This document shows, one piece after another, positions 1 to 5,027 of a stretch of DNA of 5,027 bases (the first letter of the stretch is position 1; every line of letters begins with the position of its first letter). This DNA comes from Devosia sp. (GTDB lineage: Bacteria > Pseudomonadota > Alphaproteobacteria > Rhizobiales > Devosiaceae). The DNA is taken from NCBI GenBank assembly GCA_016713105.1, contig JADJPS010000014.1, positions 1 through 5,027 of the forward strand, in the 5' to 3' direction. The notes below the pieces were generated by a model. It saw nothing but the letters and a program-made list of their open reading frames with translations. It was not told the DNA's origin and made no database searches. Position numbers and translations under genes: made by a program.

Positions 1-654
1 TGATGTGCCAACTCGCCCGCAAGCACAGCATGGTGATCGTGGTGCCGCTCTACCGGCGCCACGACGATGGCCGCAAGACCAACACCGCGGTGGTGATCGA
101 CGCCGACGGCTCGGTCCTGGGCACCTATGAAAAGACGCACATCCCGACCATCGGCAGCCACCTGCACACGATGATCGGCAACGCGGAGCGCGGCACCGAG
201 CGTTTCTGGTTCGAGCCTGGCACAACAGGGTTCCGGGTGTTCCAGACCCGCTATCTCAAGCTCGGGGTCTACATCTGCTACGACCGGCACTTTCCCGAAG
301 GCTGGCGCGCGCTCGGCCTGGCCGGCGCCGAGTATGTCGTGAACCCTTCGGCGACCTGGAAGGGGTTGAGCCAGCACCCTCTGGACCCTGGAACAGCCGG
401 CGGCGGCGGTGGCGAACGGCTTCGTATGTCGGTGCCATCAACCGGGTGGGCGTCGAGGAGCCCTGGGCGATCGGCGAGTTCTACGGGTCGAGCGACGTGG
501 CCGATCCGCGGGCGGCACCTCCTGGCCCAGGGCCCGATGATCGGATGCGCTGCTGGTGGCCGATCTCGATCCTCGTCGTCCGCGGGTAAGCGAGGGGGGG
601 GGTCGACGGGGACCGCCGCCCGGCCGCGAGGCCTACGGCGCCCTCGCGCGCTGA
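1..654 (+). CDS. Nitrilase-superfamily carbon-nitrogen hydrolase (beta-ureidopropionase/N-carbamoyl amidase-like), 5'-partial, frame-disrupted
   Basis: Family members hydrolyse non-peptide C-N bonds, such as carbamoyl-amino acids in pyrimidine or polyamine catabolism, in the cytoplasm with a Glu-Lys-Cys triad. Counting from the first in-window codon (position 3), the catalytic Lys is in YEKTHIP (about residue 44) and the nucleophile Cys is in YICYDRHFPEGWR (about residue 92), followed by NPSAT. The catalytic Glu must lie upstream of the window, and the first ATG is probably an internal Met. After about position 375 the conserved sequence hops between frames: LWTLEQPAAAVANG, then YVGAINRVGVEEPWAIGEFYG, then HLLAQGP, then DALLVADLD. 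The typical C-terminus, DRRP...EAYGALAR, ends at TGA 652-654. Apparent extra bases lie at 377-379 and 424, with more indels around 510-550 and 570-630. The family assignment is secure; the exact substrate is unknown. It could be a decaying pseudogene, but erroneous sequence explains it equally well or better. Confidence 0.85.
594..602. repeat. G9 homopolymer
   Basis: A run of nine G on the plus strand lies inside the frame-disrupted 3' end of the hydrolase gene. The family's usual sequence between VADLD and DRRP cannot be read in one frame across it, so its length is probably wrong or has slipped. Confidence 0.6.
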
Positions 655-1561
655 CCGACTGGCCCCGGGTCGCGTCCCGCCTCGGCGGCCACGCGGGCGC
701 GAGAACGGCGGCAAGGGTGGCAAAGGCATCGACCAACCACGCCGCCTGGTCGCCCACGCCACCGGAGTCCGGCCAGTGGGCGATGCCGCCCTCGGGATCC
801 CGGCAGGCCGCCCACAACCGGACGACCTCATGCCAGGCAGCAGCGATCGTCAGCTTTGGGTTGTCGCCCTGCCACGGCTCGCCAGCGACCAACCAGTCGG
901 AGCCGTCCTCCGGCCTCAGCCCTCCGTCGAAGGCGTCGGGGTCCCGGGCGACGGCGAGGGCGCCACGGAGTTTCCCTCCGCACTCCGGTCCAGCGACACC
1001 AGCAGGAACGCCCGCCAGCCCACGGCGGTGACCTCGCTCGTGGGGAGGACATCGAGCAGTTCCTCGGGCACCAGCCCCTTGTCCCGCCGGAAGGCCGGCA
1101 AGCCGGGACCCTCCCAGCCGCGCAGCGCATGGCGGCAGGCCACCCACGGTGCCATGCCGGTCCAGCGCTCGCCGGCCGCGCGCAAGTTCGGCATAGACCG
1201 GCACATCCATGCAGGCGGTGATGATCACGGCGAGCCGCGCCTGCGCCTCGGCCAGCCTGGCCTTGAGCGCCGCATCGTCCGGGGCGGCTTCCACCGCCTC
1301 GCGGGCGGCGTCGGCCTCGTCCACGACGGTGAGCGCCTGGTCGAGGTTGGTCGGCCCGACCTCCCGGAGCGCAGCGCGCAGGCCATTGCTGACATCCTGC
1401 GGCGAAGGTCGCATGCCGGCCTCCCTGGCCAGCGCTGCGCGGAAGGCGATGCGTTCGCGGTAGGTGAGCGGCGCCAGCCGATACGTGCGCGGGCTGCCCG
1501 GTGGGGTGAAGGCGACGAGGTCGTGCGCCGAGAACACCGGCGGGGCGGTCATGCCATCCAT
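633..1561 (-). CDS. Phage protein in the tail-assembly-chaperone position, frame-disrupted, 3' end uncertain
   Basis: This gene follows the major tail protein by 23 nt, the slot where tailed phages carry tail assembly chaperones that coat the tape measure protein before tube assembly. The role is inferred mainly from that position; I do not recognise the family firmly. The start is ATG 1561 because AGGAG lies 7 nt upstream; the next in-frame ATG (1552) is too far from it. Visible features are an N-terminal RTYRLAPLTYRERIAFR segment, an Ala/Glu/Asp-rich helical stretch (DEADAAREAVEAAPDD), then ERWTGMAPWVACRHALRGWEG and a Trp-rich C-terminal part with AAWHEVVRLWAACRD and HWPDSGG. The frame is lost by an apparent extra base at 1184-1185 and regained by a missing base near 974-976. 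After that no stop appears in the frame. The nearest stop in any frame is TAG 633-635, reachable with one more missing base, for example in CCCC near 663-666. No tape measure gene follows. Confidence 0.5.
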
Positions 1562-1568
1562 GATGGAG

Positions 1569-1573
1569 CTCCT
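1569..1573 (-). promoter_or_regulatory. Ribosome binding site AGGAG
   Basis: A perfect Shine-Dalgarno core sits 7 nt before ATG 1561. It selects that codon over the in-frame ATG 9 nt downstream. Confidence 0.7.
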
Positions 1574-1584
1574 GGTGGGAAGGA

Positions 1585-2750
1585 TCAGAACTGCGCCAGG
1601 TAAAAGGCGCTGTCGGCGCCATCGCCCTGGAAGCCGATGCCGTGCTGGCCCAGGCCGTCGCGCTGGCCGGGGTCCATGCCGATCGCCTTGGCGTTGGGCA
1701 CGATCGCCACGAAGCGGTTGCCCGGTGTGCTGCCGATGATCGCCATCAGCGACATCGGCGTGCCCGCCCGGAAGGCGTTGAACAGCGCCACCGAGTTGGT
1801 GGTGTTCATGTAGGGATCGAGGTTGCCGGCGACGTCGCGCTCGATCGGCAGGGCGGCGCCATAGCCCTCCGCACTCTCGGGGTCGTCCGGCAGGATCACA
1901 TTGACCCCGGCGTTGATGGTCAGCGTGCGCACCTGCGCCAGTGCCTTGTTGAACTGGCACTTGCCGCCCACGAAGCGCGGCGGCGTCGGACGCAGCACGG
2001 CGGCGGCACCGGCCGGCACGGCGGTGGCGGTTTTGCTGGCGAACTGGGCGCGCATCTCGAAGCTGATGAAGCCGATGCCGCCGGTGGTGAGCTCCAGAGT
2101 GGGCGTGCCCAGAGCGCCGGTGAAGGTCCAGAGCAGGCCATCGGCGTAGAAGTAAATCGTCGCGGTCTTGTAGACGCTCTCGTCCGAGGTCGGGCTGTAG
2201 AGCACATTGATCGGGATCTGCAGCAGGCTGCCGGTGGTGTAGGCCGTCCCGGCGGTATCGCCCGTGGTGATGACCCGCGCCGCCGTATAGTCGACGATCC
2301 CCGTGGTGCCGGCGGCAATGCCGGTGACGACCAGCGGCATGCCGCGATATTGCTGGGCGGTGGTGCCGAAGGGTGTGGCGGCGGTGACCGTGGTGGTGGT
2401 GCCGGCGGTGGCGGCGGTGGGGGCGCCGATCGCGGACGCGGTCACCAGTTCCGAGAAGGTGCAGCAGCGCAGCAGCTTGCCGAAGTCGGGTGCGGTGCCG
2501 GCAGTGCCGGCGCCGCGCAGGGGCATGCGTAGGCGCAGCCGCGGCTTGAGGCCGCCGACCACCGAGGCGGCCTTGTCGAGCGAGCCGGTCAGTTCGGGCA
2601 GTTCGATGATGGTGGGATCGAATTGCACCTCCATCTCGGAGGCGATCCAGTCACCGGCAGCCGGGGTGCCGCCGATGGCGTCGGTGCCGGGGCCGTCTCG
2701 ATCTTGGCCGCGACGGCGGCGAACTTCATGCGCACGAGGTTGGTACTCAT
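1585..2750 (-). CDS. Phage major tail (tail tube) protein, frameshifted near the N-terminus
   Basis: This is the probable subunit that polymerises into the tail tube of a long-tailed phage. It lies directly between a tail-terminator-like gene and the chaperone-position gene, the canonical place. The start is ATG 2750 (MSTNLVRMKFAAVAAKIETAP), with AAAGG 8 nt upstream. The frame breaks around 2688-2694: adding one G to the short G/C run restores GTDAIGGTPAAGDWIASEMEV, which flows into the long open frame that otherwise begins at an internal ATG (2634). With that one base restored the protein is 388 residues and ends in DSAFYLAQF at TGA 1585-1587. Visible segments include LPELTGSLDKAASVVGG, a Thr/Ala-rich stretch, FVGGKCQFNKALAQVRTL and the C-terminal GNRFVAIVPNAKAIGMDPG. 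Coding elsewhere is clean. A tube identity is well supported by context and general composition, but I cannot name the exact family. Confidence 0.72.
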
Positions 2751-2787
2751 GGGCAGGGCCTTTCAGGTTGTGCGGAGGAGCCGCGGC

Positions 2788-3240
2788 TCAGGGGAGGTAG
2801 GGCGAGCCCAGGGGCGCAATGGCGAGCATGGAGAAGCGCGCCAGGACCTCGCCCGCCGGCTTGGCGCTCTCATCGGTGTCGTAGAGCCGGAACTCAGCGC
2901 CCTGCTCGGAGACCTCGCCCAGGCCATCAAGGGCTGGCGTCCAGCCTGCCAGGGCGGCGATCAGCGAGGCGTGCAGATCCGACAGTCCCTGCTCGACGCC
3001 GAGGTCCGTCGCATCCCTGACGTAGCCGGCCACGGCGAAGCCCAGGCTGTAGTGGGTGCTGCCGGGTTCGGCGGTCTCGTCCGCCTCCCAGTCGGTGCCG
3101 GTCAGCACCAGCCGGGGCAGCGGCTCCTTGTCGGTGTCCACCGGGGCACGGCGCGCGCGTTCCAGCACGACGCCAGGCAGTTCGGCGGTCAGGCGGTCGG
3201 CGATCGCCGCCAATGCCGCCTCGCGGATGGGAGTCGGCAT
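2788..3240 (-). CDS. Phage tail terminator/head-tail completion-like protein
   Basis: Intact 150-residue protein, MPTPIREAALAAIADRL to APLGSPYLP. Its size, its place after an FII-like joining protein and before the tube protein, and the central beta-rich pattern (LPRLVLTGTDWEAD, HYSLGFAVAGYVRD) match small neck/tail-terminator proteins of the lambda gpU or Gp10-like type, which cap the tail tube and dock it to the head. That role is inferred from synteny and fold-like pattern rather than from a catalytic motif. The start is ATG 3240, with GGAG 8 nt upstream and only 2 nt after the stop of the previous gene, which implies coupled translation. The upstream ATG at 3270 would overlap the previous gene by 28 nt and lacks support. 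The C-terminal half contains ASLIAALAGWTP and AEFRLYDTDESAKPAGEV. No frame damage is seen. Confidence 0.68.
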   Translation of the reverse strand: MPTPIREAALAAIADRLTAELPGVVLERARRAPVDTDKEPLPRLVLTGTDWEADETAEPGSTHYSLGFAVAGYVRDATDLGVEQGLSDLHASLIAALAGWTPALDGLGEVSEQGAEFRLYDTDESAKPAGEVLARFSMLAIAPLGSPYLP

Positions 3241-3242
3241 GG

Positions 3243-3560
3243 TCACGTCTCCGCCAGGATGAGGCGCCACGACAGGCCGAGCGGGTCGCGCTCGGCATCG
3301 TCGACGCGATGCACAGTGCCGTTGAGCAGCACCTCATCGCCGCGCTGCGGTTCCAGTGGCGCGATGTCGCCGGCGAGGATGGTGGCGGCCAGGCTGCCAG
3401 CCCGGGTGCCAAGGCCGCCCAACCCGCCGATGGCGTCGGCAGGCCGGGACAGTACGACACGGGCCGGAACCCATGGACCGGGTGGGCGGCGGAAATCGGC
3501 AGGGGTGCCGATGTTGGTGTCGGCATGCACAGCGGCCAGTGCCGCGGCGAAGGCCGACAT
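3243..3560 (-). CDS. Phage head-tail joining protein (lambda FII-like)
   Basis: Intact 105-residue protein beginning MSAFAAALAAVHADTNIGT and ending LGLSWRLILAET. FII-type proteins form the connector surface that lets the finished tail attach to the filled head. The short helical N-terminus, a middle with VPARVVLSRP, and a C-terminal barrel-like part (APLEPQRGDEVLLNG, VHRVDDAERDPLGLSW) fit the small head-tail adaptor family seen in proteobacterial prophages. The start is ATG 3560, supported by AGGGAA 7 nt upstream and by overlap with a TGA in the other frame (TGATG), which would be the natural stop of the preceding peptidase. The same reading frame also stays open upstream into the peptidase's C-terminal part, so as read the two genes look fused; the RBS argues for a separate product. 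Confidence 0.7.
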   Translation of the reverse strand: MSAFAAALAAVHADTNIGTPADFRRPPGPWVPARVVLSRPADAIGGLGGLGTRAGSLAATILAGDIAPLEPQRGDEVLLNGTVHRVDDAERDPLGLSWRLILAET

Positions 3561-3970
3561 CAACCGCTTCCCTGCCGGATAGGCATCGCGGTTGAGCTCG
3601 AAGTGCGGGCCGTCCCGGAAGCGGGGCCAGTCGCCACCCCAGACCAGGGCGATGCCGCGGGCCTGCGCCGCGTCCTTCATCGCCTTGGCCATCGGGTAGA
3701 AAAAGGCCAGTCCCAGCGAACCTCGCCATCCACGGTCGGTGCGAGATCGACGGCGTGGCCGGTCAGGTGGCGGCTGTCCATGGTGCGGCTCGCGCCGGAC
3801 TTCACCAGCTGGGCCTGGCGCTCGCGGGTGCGCATCCCCTCCACCACGATGAAGGGCAGCTGCTGGCGGGCCGCCTCGACGACCGCCACCAGATCAGGAT
3901 GCACGCCGGCGAGGCGGGTGCGATCGCGAGCGGACAGCAGATCGGCTGCTTTGGCAGTGGCGACCGCCAT
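3560..3970 (-). CDS. M15-family peptidoglycan peptidase (VanY/CwlK/T5 endolysin-like), frameshifted
   Basis: This is a probable zinc L-alanyl-D-glutamate or D-Ala-D-Ala peptidase that cuts peptidoglycan peptide stems. It starts at ATG 3970, 2 nt after the DUF2190 stop, with GGGGA 7 nt upstream. Zinc-site motifs are present: SRHLTGHAVDL (His about residue 68, Asp about 75) and, after a frame change, WGGDWPRFRDGPHFEL (catalytic Asp in GGDW, third zinc ligand His in HFEL). The preceding EGMRTRERQ is typical of the family. The frame breaks at A5 3700-3704 (T5 in the gene): one extra T joins DWPFFYP to MAKAMKDAAQARG. A second indel, one G too many at 3570-3572, would bring it back to the original frame, ending YPAGSG at TGA 3562-3560. 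The two changes cancel, giving about 136 residues, normal for this family. No signal peptide is seen, so export would need a holin or pinholin; none is visible here. Confidence 0.85.
3568..3573 (-). promoter_or_regulatory. Ribosome binding site AGGGAA
   Basis: This purine-rich site lies 7 nt before ATG 3560. It marks the start of the FII-like gene inside a frame that continues open upstream. Confidence 0.6.
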
Positions 3971-3972
3971 GA

Positions 3973-4314
3973 TCAGGTCCCCGCCGGCGTCGAGCCGGAG
4001 AGCCGCACCCGCGCCGTGGTGTCGGCCGACGCCGCGGCGACGACGGCATGGCCGATGGCGACATTGCCGGTGGCGGTGGTGGTGACCGGCTTGTTGGCGT
4101 TGTCCCAGAACACTCGGGCACCGACGGCGATCACCAGCGGCGCCTCCTTGGTGATGTCGAACACGCCGTTCACCGCCACCTCGGCCGAGACGCCGGTGAG
4201 CGCATCGACGGCGACGACGCCGAACAGAGCGCCAACCAGCACGCCCTGGCCGGAGGTGCGGTCGTAGGGCATGGGCAGAAGGACCGAGAGGCCCGGCTGG
4301 ACGAAGTTCTTCAC
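3973..4314 (-). CDS. DUF2190 family phage capsid-associated protein
   Basis: Intact 113-residue protein and first gene of the phage block. It begins VKNFVQPGLSVLLPMPYDR and includes SGQGVLVGALFGVVA, then GVFDITKEAP, FWDNANKPVTTTATGN and IGHAVVAAAS, the usual order of DUF2190 proteins. These small beta-rich, glycine- and alanine-heavy proteins are encoded next to the major capsid gene in many tailed phages and are thought to decorate or stabilise the head. The start is the GTG at 4314, chosen because a strong AGGAGA lies 6 nt upstream and because family members begin M/V-K-N right there. An ATG at 4401 would add 29 residues of unrelated sequence, run through the hairpin and enter the divergent promoter region. 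The stop TGA is at 3975-3973, 2 nt before the M15 gene. No capsid gene precedes it, which is unusual. Confidence 0.85.
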   Translation of the reverse strand: MKNFVQPGLSVLLPMPYDRTSGQGVLVGALFGVVAVDALTGVSAEVAVNGVFDITKEAPLVIAVGARVFWDNANKPVTTTATGNVAIGHAVVAAASADTTARVRLSGSTPAGT

Positions 4315-4320
4315 GTGGGT

Positions 4321-4326
4321 TCTCCT
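4321..4326 (-). promoter_or_regulatory. Ribosome binding site AGGAGA
   Basis: A strong Shine-Dalgarno core sits 6 nt before the GTG at 4314. It decides in favour of this GTG as the DUF2190 start. Confidence 0.75.
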
Positions 4327-4334
4327 GGAACGAC

Positions 4335-4355
4335 AAAGGCGACCCGAAGGCCGCC
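4335..4355 (-). terminator. cUUCGg hairpin with short T-tract (weak terminator or leader hairpin)
   Basis: Read on the minus strand, GGCGGCC and GGTCGCC pair into a 7-bp stem with one G-U pair, closed by a TTCG loop in the very stable C(UUCG)G form. TTTG follows, so the U-tract is short. It lies just ahead of the DUF2190 ribosome binding site. In an intact phage it could end or attenuate transcription arriving from a capsid gene; that gene is absent here. It could also be only a 5' leader structure. Confidence 0.4.
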
Positions 4356-4399
4356 TCGTGGGTGGTGGACACGCATCGCGCGCGTCTGATTCCCTGGCC

Positions 4400-4424
4400 A
4401 TATGTAGTGCAATTCACTACATAT
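4400..4424. promoter_or_regulatory. Palindromic operator/promoter of the toxin-antitoxin operon
   Basis: ATATGTAGTG (4400-4409) and CACTACATAT (4415-4424) are perfect inverted repeats separated by CAATT. The right arm ends 7 nt before the antitoxin ATG. Phd/YefM-type antitoxins repress their own operon by binding such palindromes, with the toxin as co-repressor; applying that here is inference. TACATA (4418-4423) could serve as the -10 element, with a poor -35 match TGGCCA (4395-4400) 17 nt upstream. That would start the transcript at or very near the ATG, giving a leaderless mRNA. It is the clearest AT-rich patch in this GC-rich window. Confidence 0.65.
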
Positions 4425-4431
4425 AGGCGCC

Positions 4432-4674
4432 ATGGATCAGCTCATTCCTGCCGCCGAAGCCAACCGCAGTTTCTCTCGCCTGCTCCGAGAGGTGCAGGAT
4501 GGGCAAGAGCTTCATCGTCACTGCGCATGGCAAGCCGGTCGCCCGGATCGTGCCCTGCACGGCCGAGGGTGCGACCCAAACGGCAGCCCGGGAGCGGCTT
4601 CTGCAGCGCCTGACCGCCCAGCCGGTGACCGACATTGGTCCCTGGAGCCGGGACGAGCTCTCTGCGAGCGCTGA
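4432..4674 (+). CDS. Phd/YefM-type antitoxin (prevent-host-death family), frame-disrupted
   Basis: Antitoxin of a type II module: its N-terminal domain binds the operator and its C-terminal tail neutralises the toxin next door. The start is ATG 4432, right after the palindrome, with MDQLIPAAEANRSFSRLLREV, the classic N-terminal pattern of the family. An extra G in GGG 4501-4503 shifts the frame. The family's next block, GKSFIVTAHGKPVARIVP, continues in the next frame, followed by RERLLQRLTAQP and GPWSRDEL. A second indel in the CTCTCT stretch around 4660-4666 restores the first frame, which ends ...CER at TGA 4672-4674, like the DELYER-type ends common in this family. Repaired length is about 80 residues, normal for Phd-type antitoxins. 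As read, the middle frame runs without a stop into the toxin's first residues, which I regard as an artefact of the indels. Confidence 0.8.
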   Translation: MDQLIPAAEANRSFSRLLREVQDGQELHRHCAWQAGRPDRALHGRGCDPNGSPGAASAAPDRPAGDRHWSLEPGRALCER

Positions 4675-4675
4675 T

Positions 4676-5027
4676 CTGCGGTTGGCGGTTGACACCAACG
4701 TCTTGGTTTACGCGGGAGGGCGTGAATGGCGCGGATCGCAAGGCGGAGGCGCTGAACATCCTGCAAGGCTTTGCGGAATGGGACGTCATTGTCCCGGTTC
4801 AGGCTCTCGGTGAGCTGTTCACCGTCTTGACGCGCAAGGCGAAGTGGACAGCGCACGATGCCCGGGCGGCCATCCTCTCCTGGCGTGACGCCTACACCAC
4901 GGTCGGGACCACGACCGCGGTGATGATCGAGGCGATGGAGTTGGTGACGAGCCACAAGCTGAGCCTGTGGGACTCGGTGATGCTGGCGGCGGCGGCACAG
5001 GCTGATTGCCAGATGCTGTTGTCCGAG
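4676..5027 (+). CDS. PIN-domain toxin (VapC-like ribonuclease), 3'-partial, frameshifted
   Basis: Probable Mg-dependent endoribonuclease toxin paired with the antitoxin directly upstream; VapC-type PIN proteins stop growth by cutting tRNA or rRNA. The N-terminus reads LRLAVDTNVLVYA, with the first acidic residue in DTN at 4691-4699. An extra G in GGG 4714-4716 breaks the frame; removing it gives EGVNGADRKAEALNILQG and a clean frame to the window edge. Further PIN acidic positions are Glu in QALGELF (codon 4812-4814) and Asp in LWDSVMLAAAAQA (codon 4971-4973). The last in-window residues, QMLLSE, lead into the usual SEDLQDG motif that must lie outside. The start codon is unclear: family members begin MRLAxDTN, but the base triplet there is CTG (4676), with TTG 4682 as the alternative. 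It lies 1 or 7 nt after the antitoxin stop, suggesting translational coupling. Confidence 0.82.

Noticed and set aside
655..1031. Extension of the hydrolase reading frame beyond 654
   Set aside because: The family's C-terminus (EAYGALAR) ends at TGA 652-654. The continuing frame is off-frame after indels and translates phage antisense sequence.
278..1960. A single 560-residue minus-strand ORF
   Set aside because: Only its middle part, from ATG 1561, carries phage-like sequence. Upstream it is a shadow of the tail tube gene, and downstream it runs antisense through the hydrolase. It is open because GC-rich DNA has few stop codons.
1642..2532. Long plus-strand ORF opposite the tail tube gene
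   Set aside because: Arg/Gly/His-rich, low-complexity translation with no recognisable motif; it is antisense to a well-supported gene.
2623..3582. Long plus-strand ORF opposite the tail terminator and joining genes
   Set aside because: Antisense shadow; the minus-strand genes have ribosome binding sites, operon spacing and recognisable sequence, and this one does not.
3213..4085. Plus-strand ORF opposite the M15 and joining genes
   Set aside because: Antisense shadow of the peptidase and joining genes; basic, repetitive composition with no domain seen.
4400..4424. Palindrome as a phage attachment site or transposon end
   Set aside because: No second copy was noticed in the window and no integrase or transposase is present; its position against the antitoxin start fits an operator better.
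4518..4955. Minus-strand ORF opposite the toxin-antitoxin pair
   Set aside because: Arg/Pro-rich shadow of two recognisable plus-strand genes, without a ribosome binding site or motif.
1..5027. Gene transfer agent, phage-derived tailocin or a new defence system
   Set aside because: Only a partial structural set is present, with no sheath, baseplate, regulator or effector. The toxin-antitoxin pair is of a known type, so nothing beyond a remnant can be supported.

Overview
This window is strongly GC-rich. It fits a high-GC proteobacterium, most likely an alphaproteobacterium (Rhodospirillales/Acetobacterales-like). That placement rests on protein style and base composition only and is an inference.

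Layout. (1) Positions 1-654, plus strand: the C-terminal two thirds of a nitrilase-superfamily carbon-nitrogen hydrolase resembling beta-ureidopropionase/N-carbamoyl amidase. It is cut by the window edge at its 5' end and its frame is broken several times. (2) Positions ~633-4314, minus strand: a tightly packed run of tailed-phage structural genes. In transcription order these are a DUF2190 capsid-associated protein, an M15-family peptidoglycan peptidase, a lambda FII-like head-tail joining protein, a tail-terminator-like protein, the major tail (tube) protein and a probable tail-assembly-chaperone-position protein. Gaps are 2 nt, a 1-nt overlap, 2 nt, 37 nt and 23 nt, which fits one operon. 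(3) Positions 4315-4431: a short divergent intergenic region. It holds a cUUCGg hairpin just upstream of the phage genes and a perfect 10-bp-arm palindrome just upstream of the next module. (4) Positions 4432-5027, plus strand: a Phd/YefM-type antitoxin and a PIN-domain (VapC-like) toxin that runs off the right edge.

How the parts fit. The phage block is the neck-to-tail-tube part of a siphovirus-type morphogenesis module. It lacks capsid, portal and terminase genes on one side and tape measure and baseplate genes on the other. It is boxed in by a metabolic gene and a toxin-antitoxin operon, so it looks like a prophage remnant or a rearranged fragment.

The main oddity is that single-base indels interrupt almost every longer gene: nitrilase, M15 peptidase, tail tube, chaperone-position gene, antitoxin and toxin. 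Conserved protein sequence resumes in another frame immediately after each one. Indels of both signs, mostly in short homopolymers, hit three unrelated modules on both strands without accompanying nonsense substitutions. That points more to raw-sequence errors than to biological decay. I found no convincing new defence or other novel system, and no tRNA, rRNA, CRISPR array or insertion sequence.
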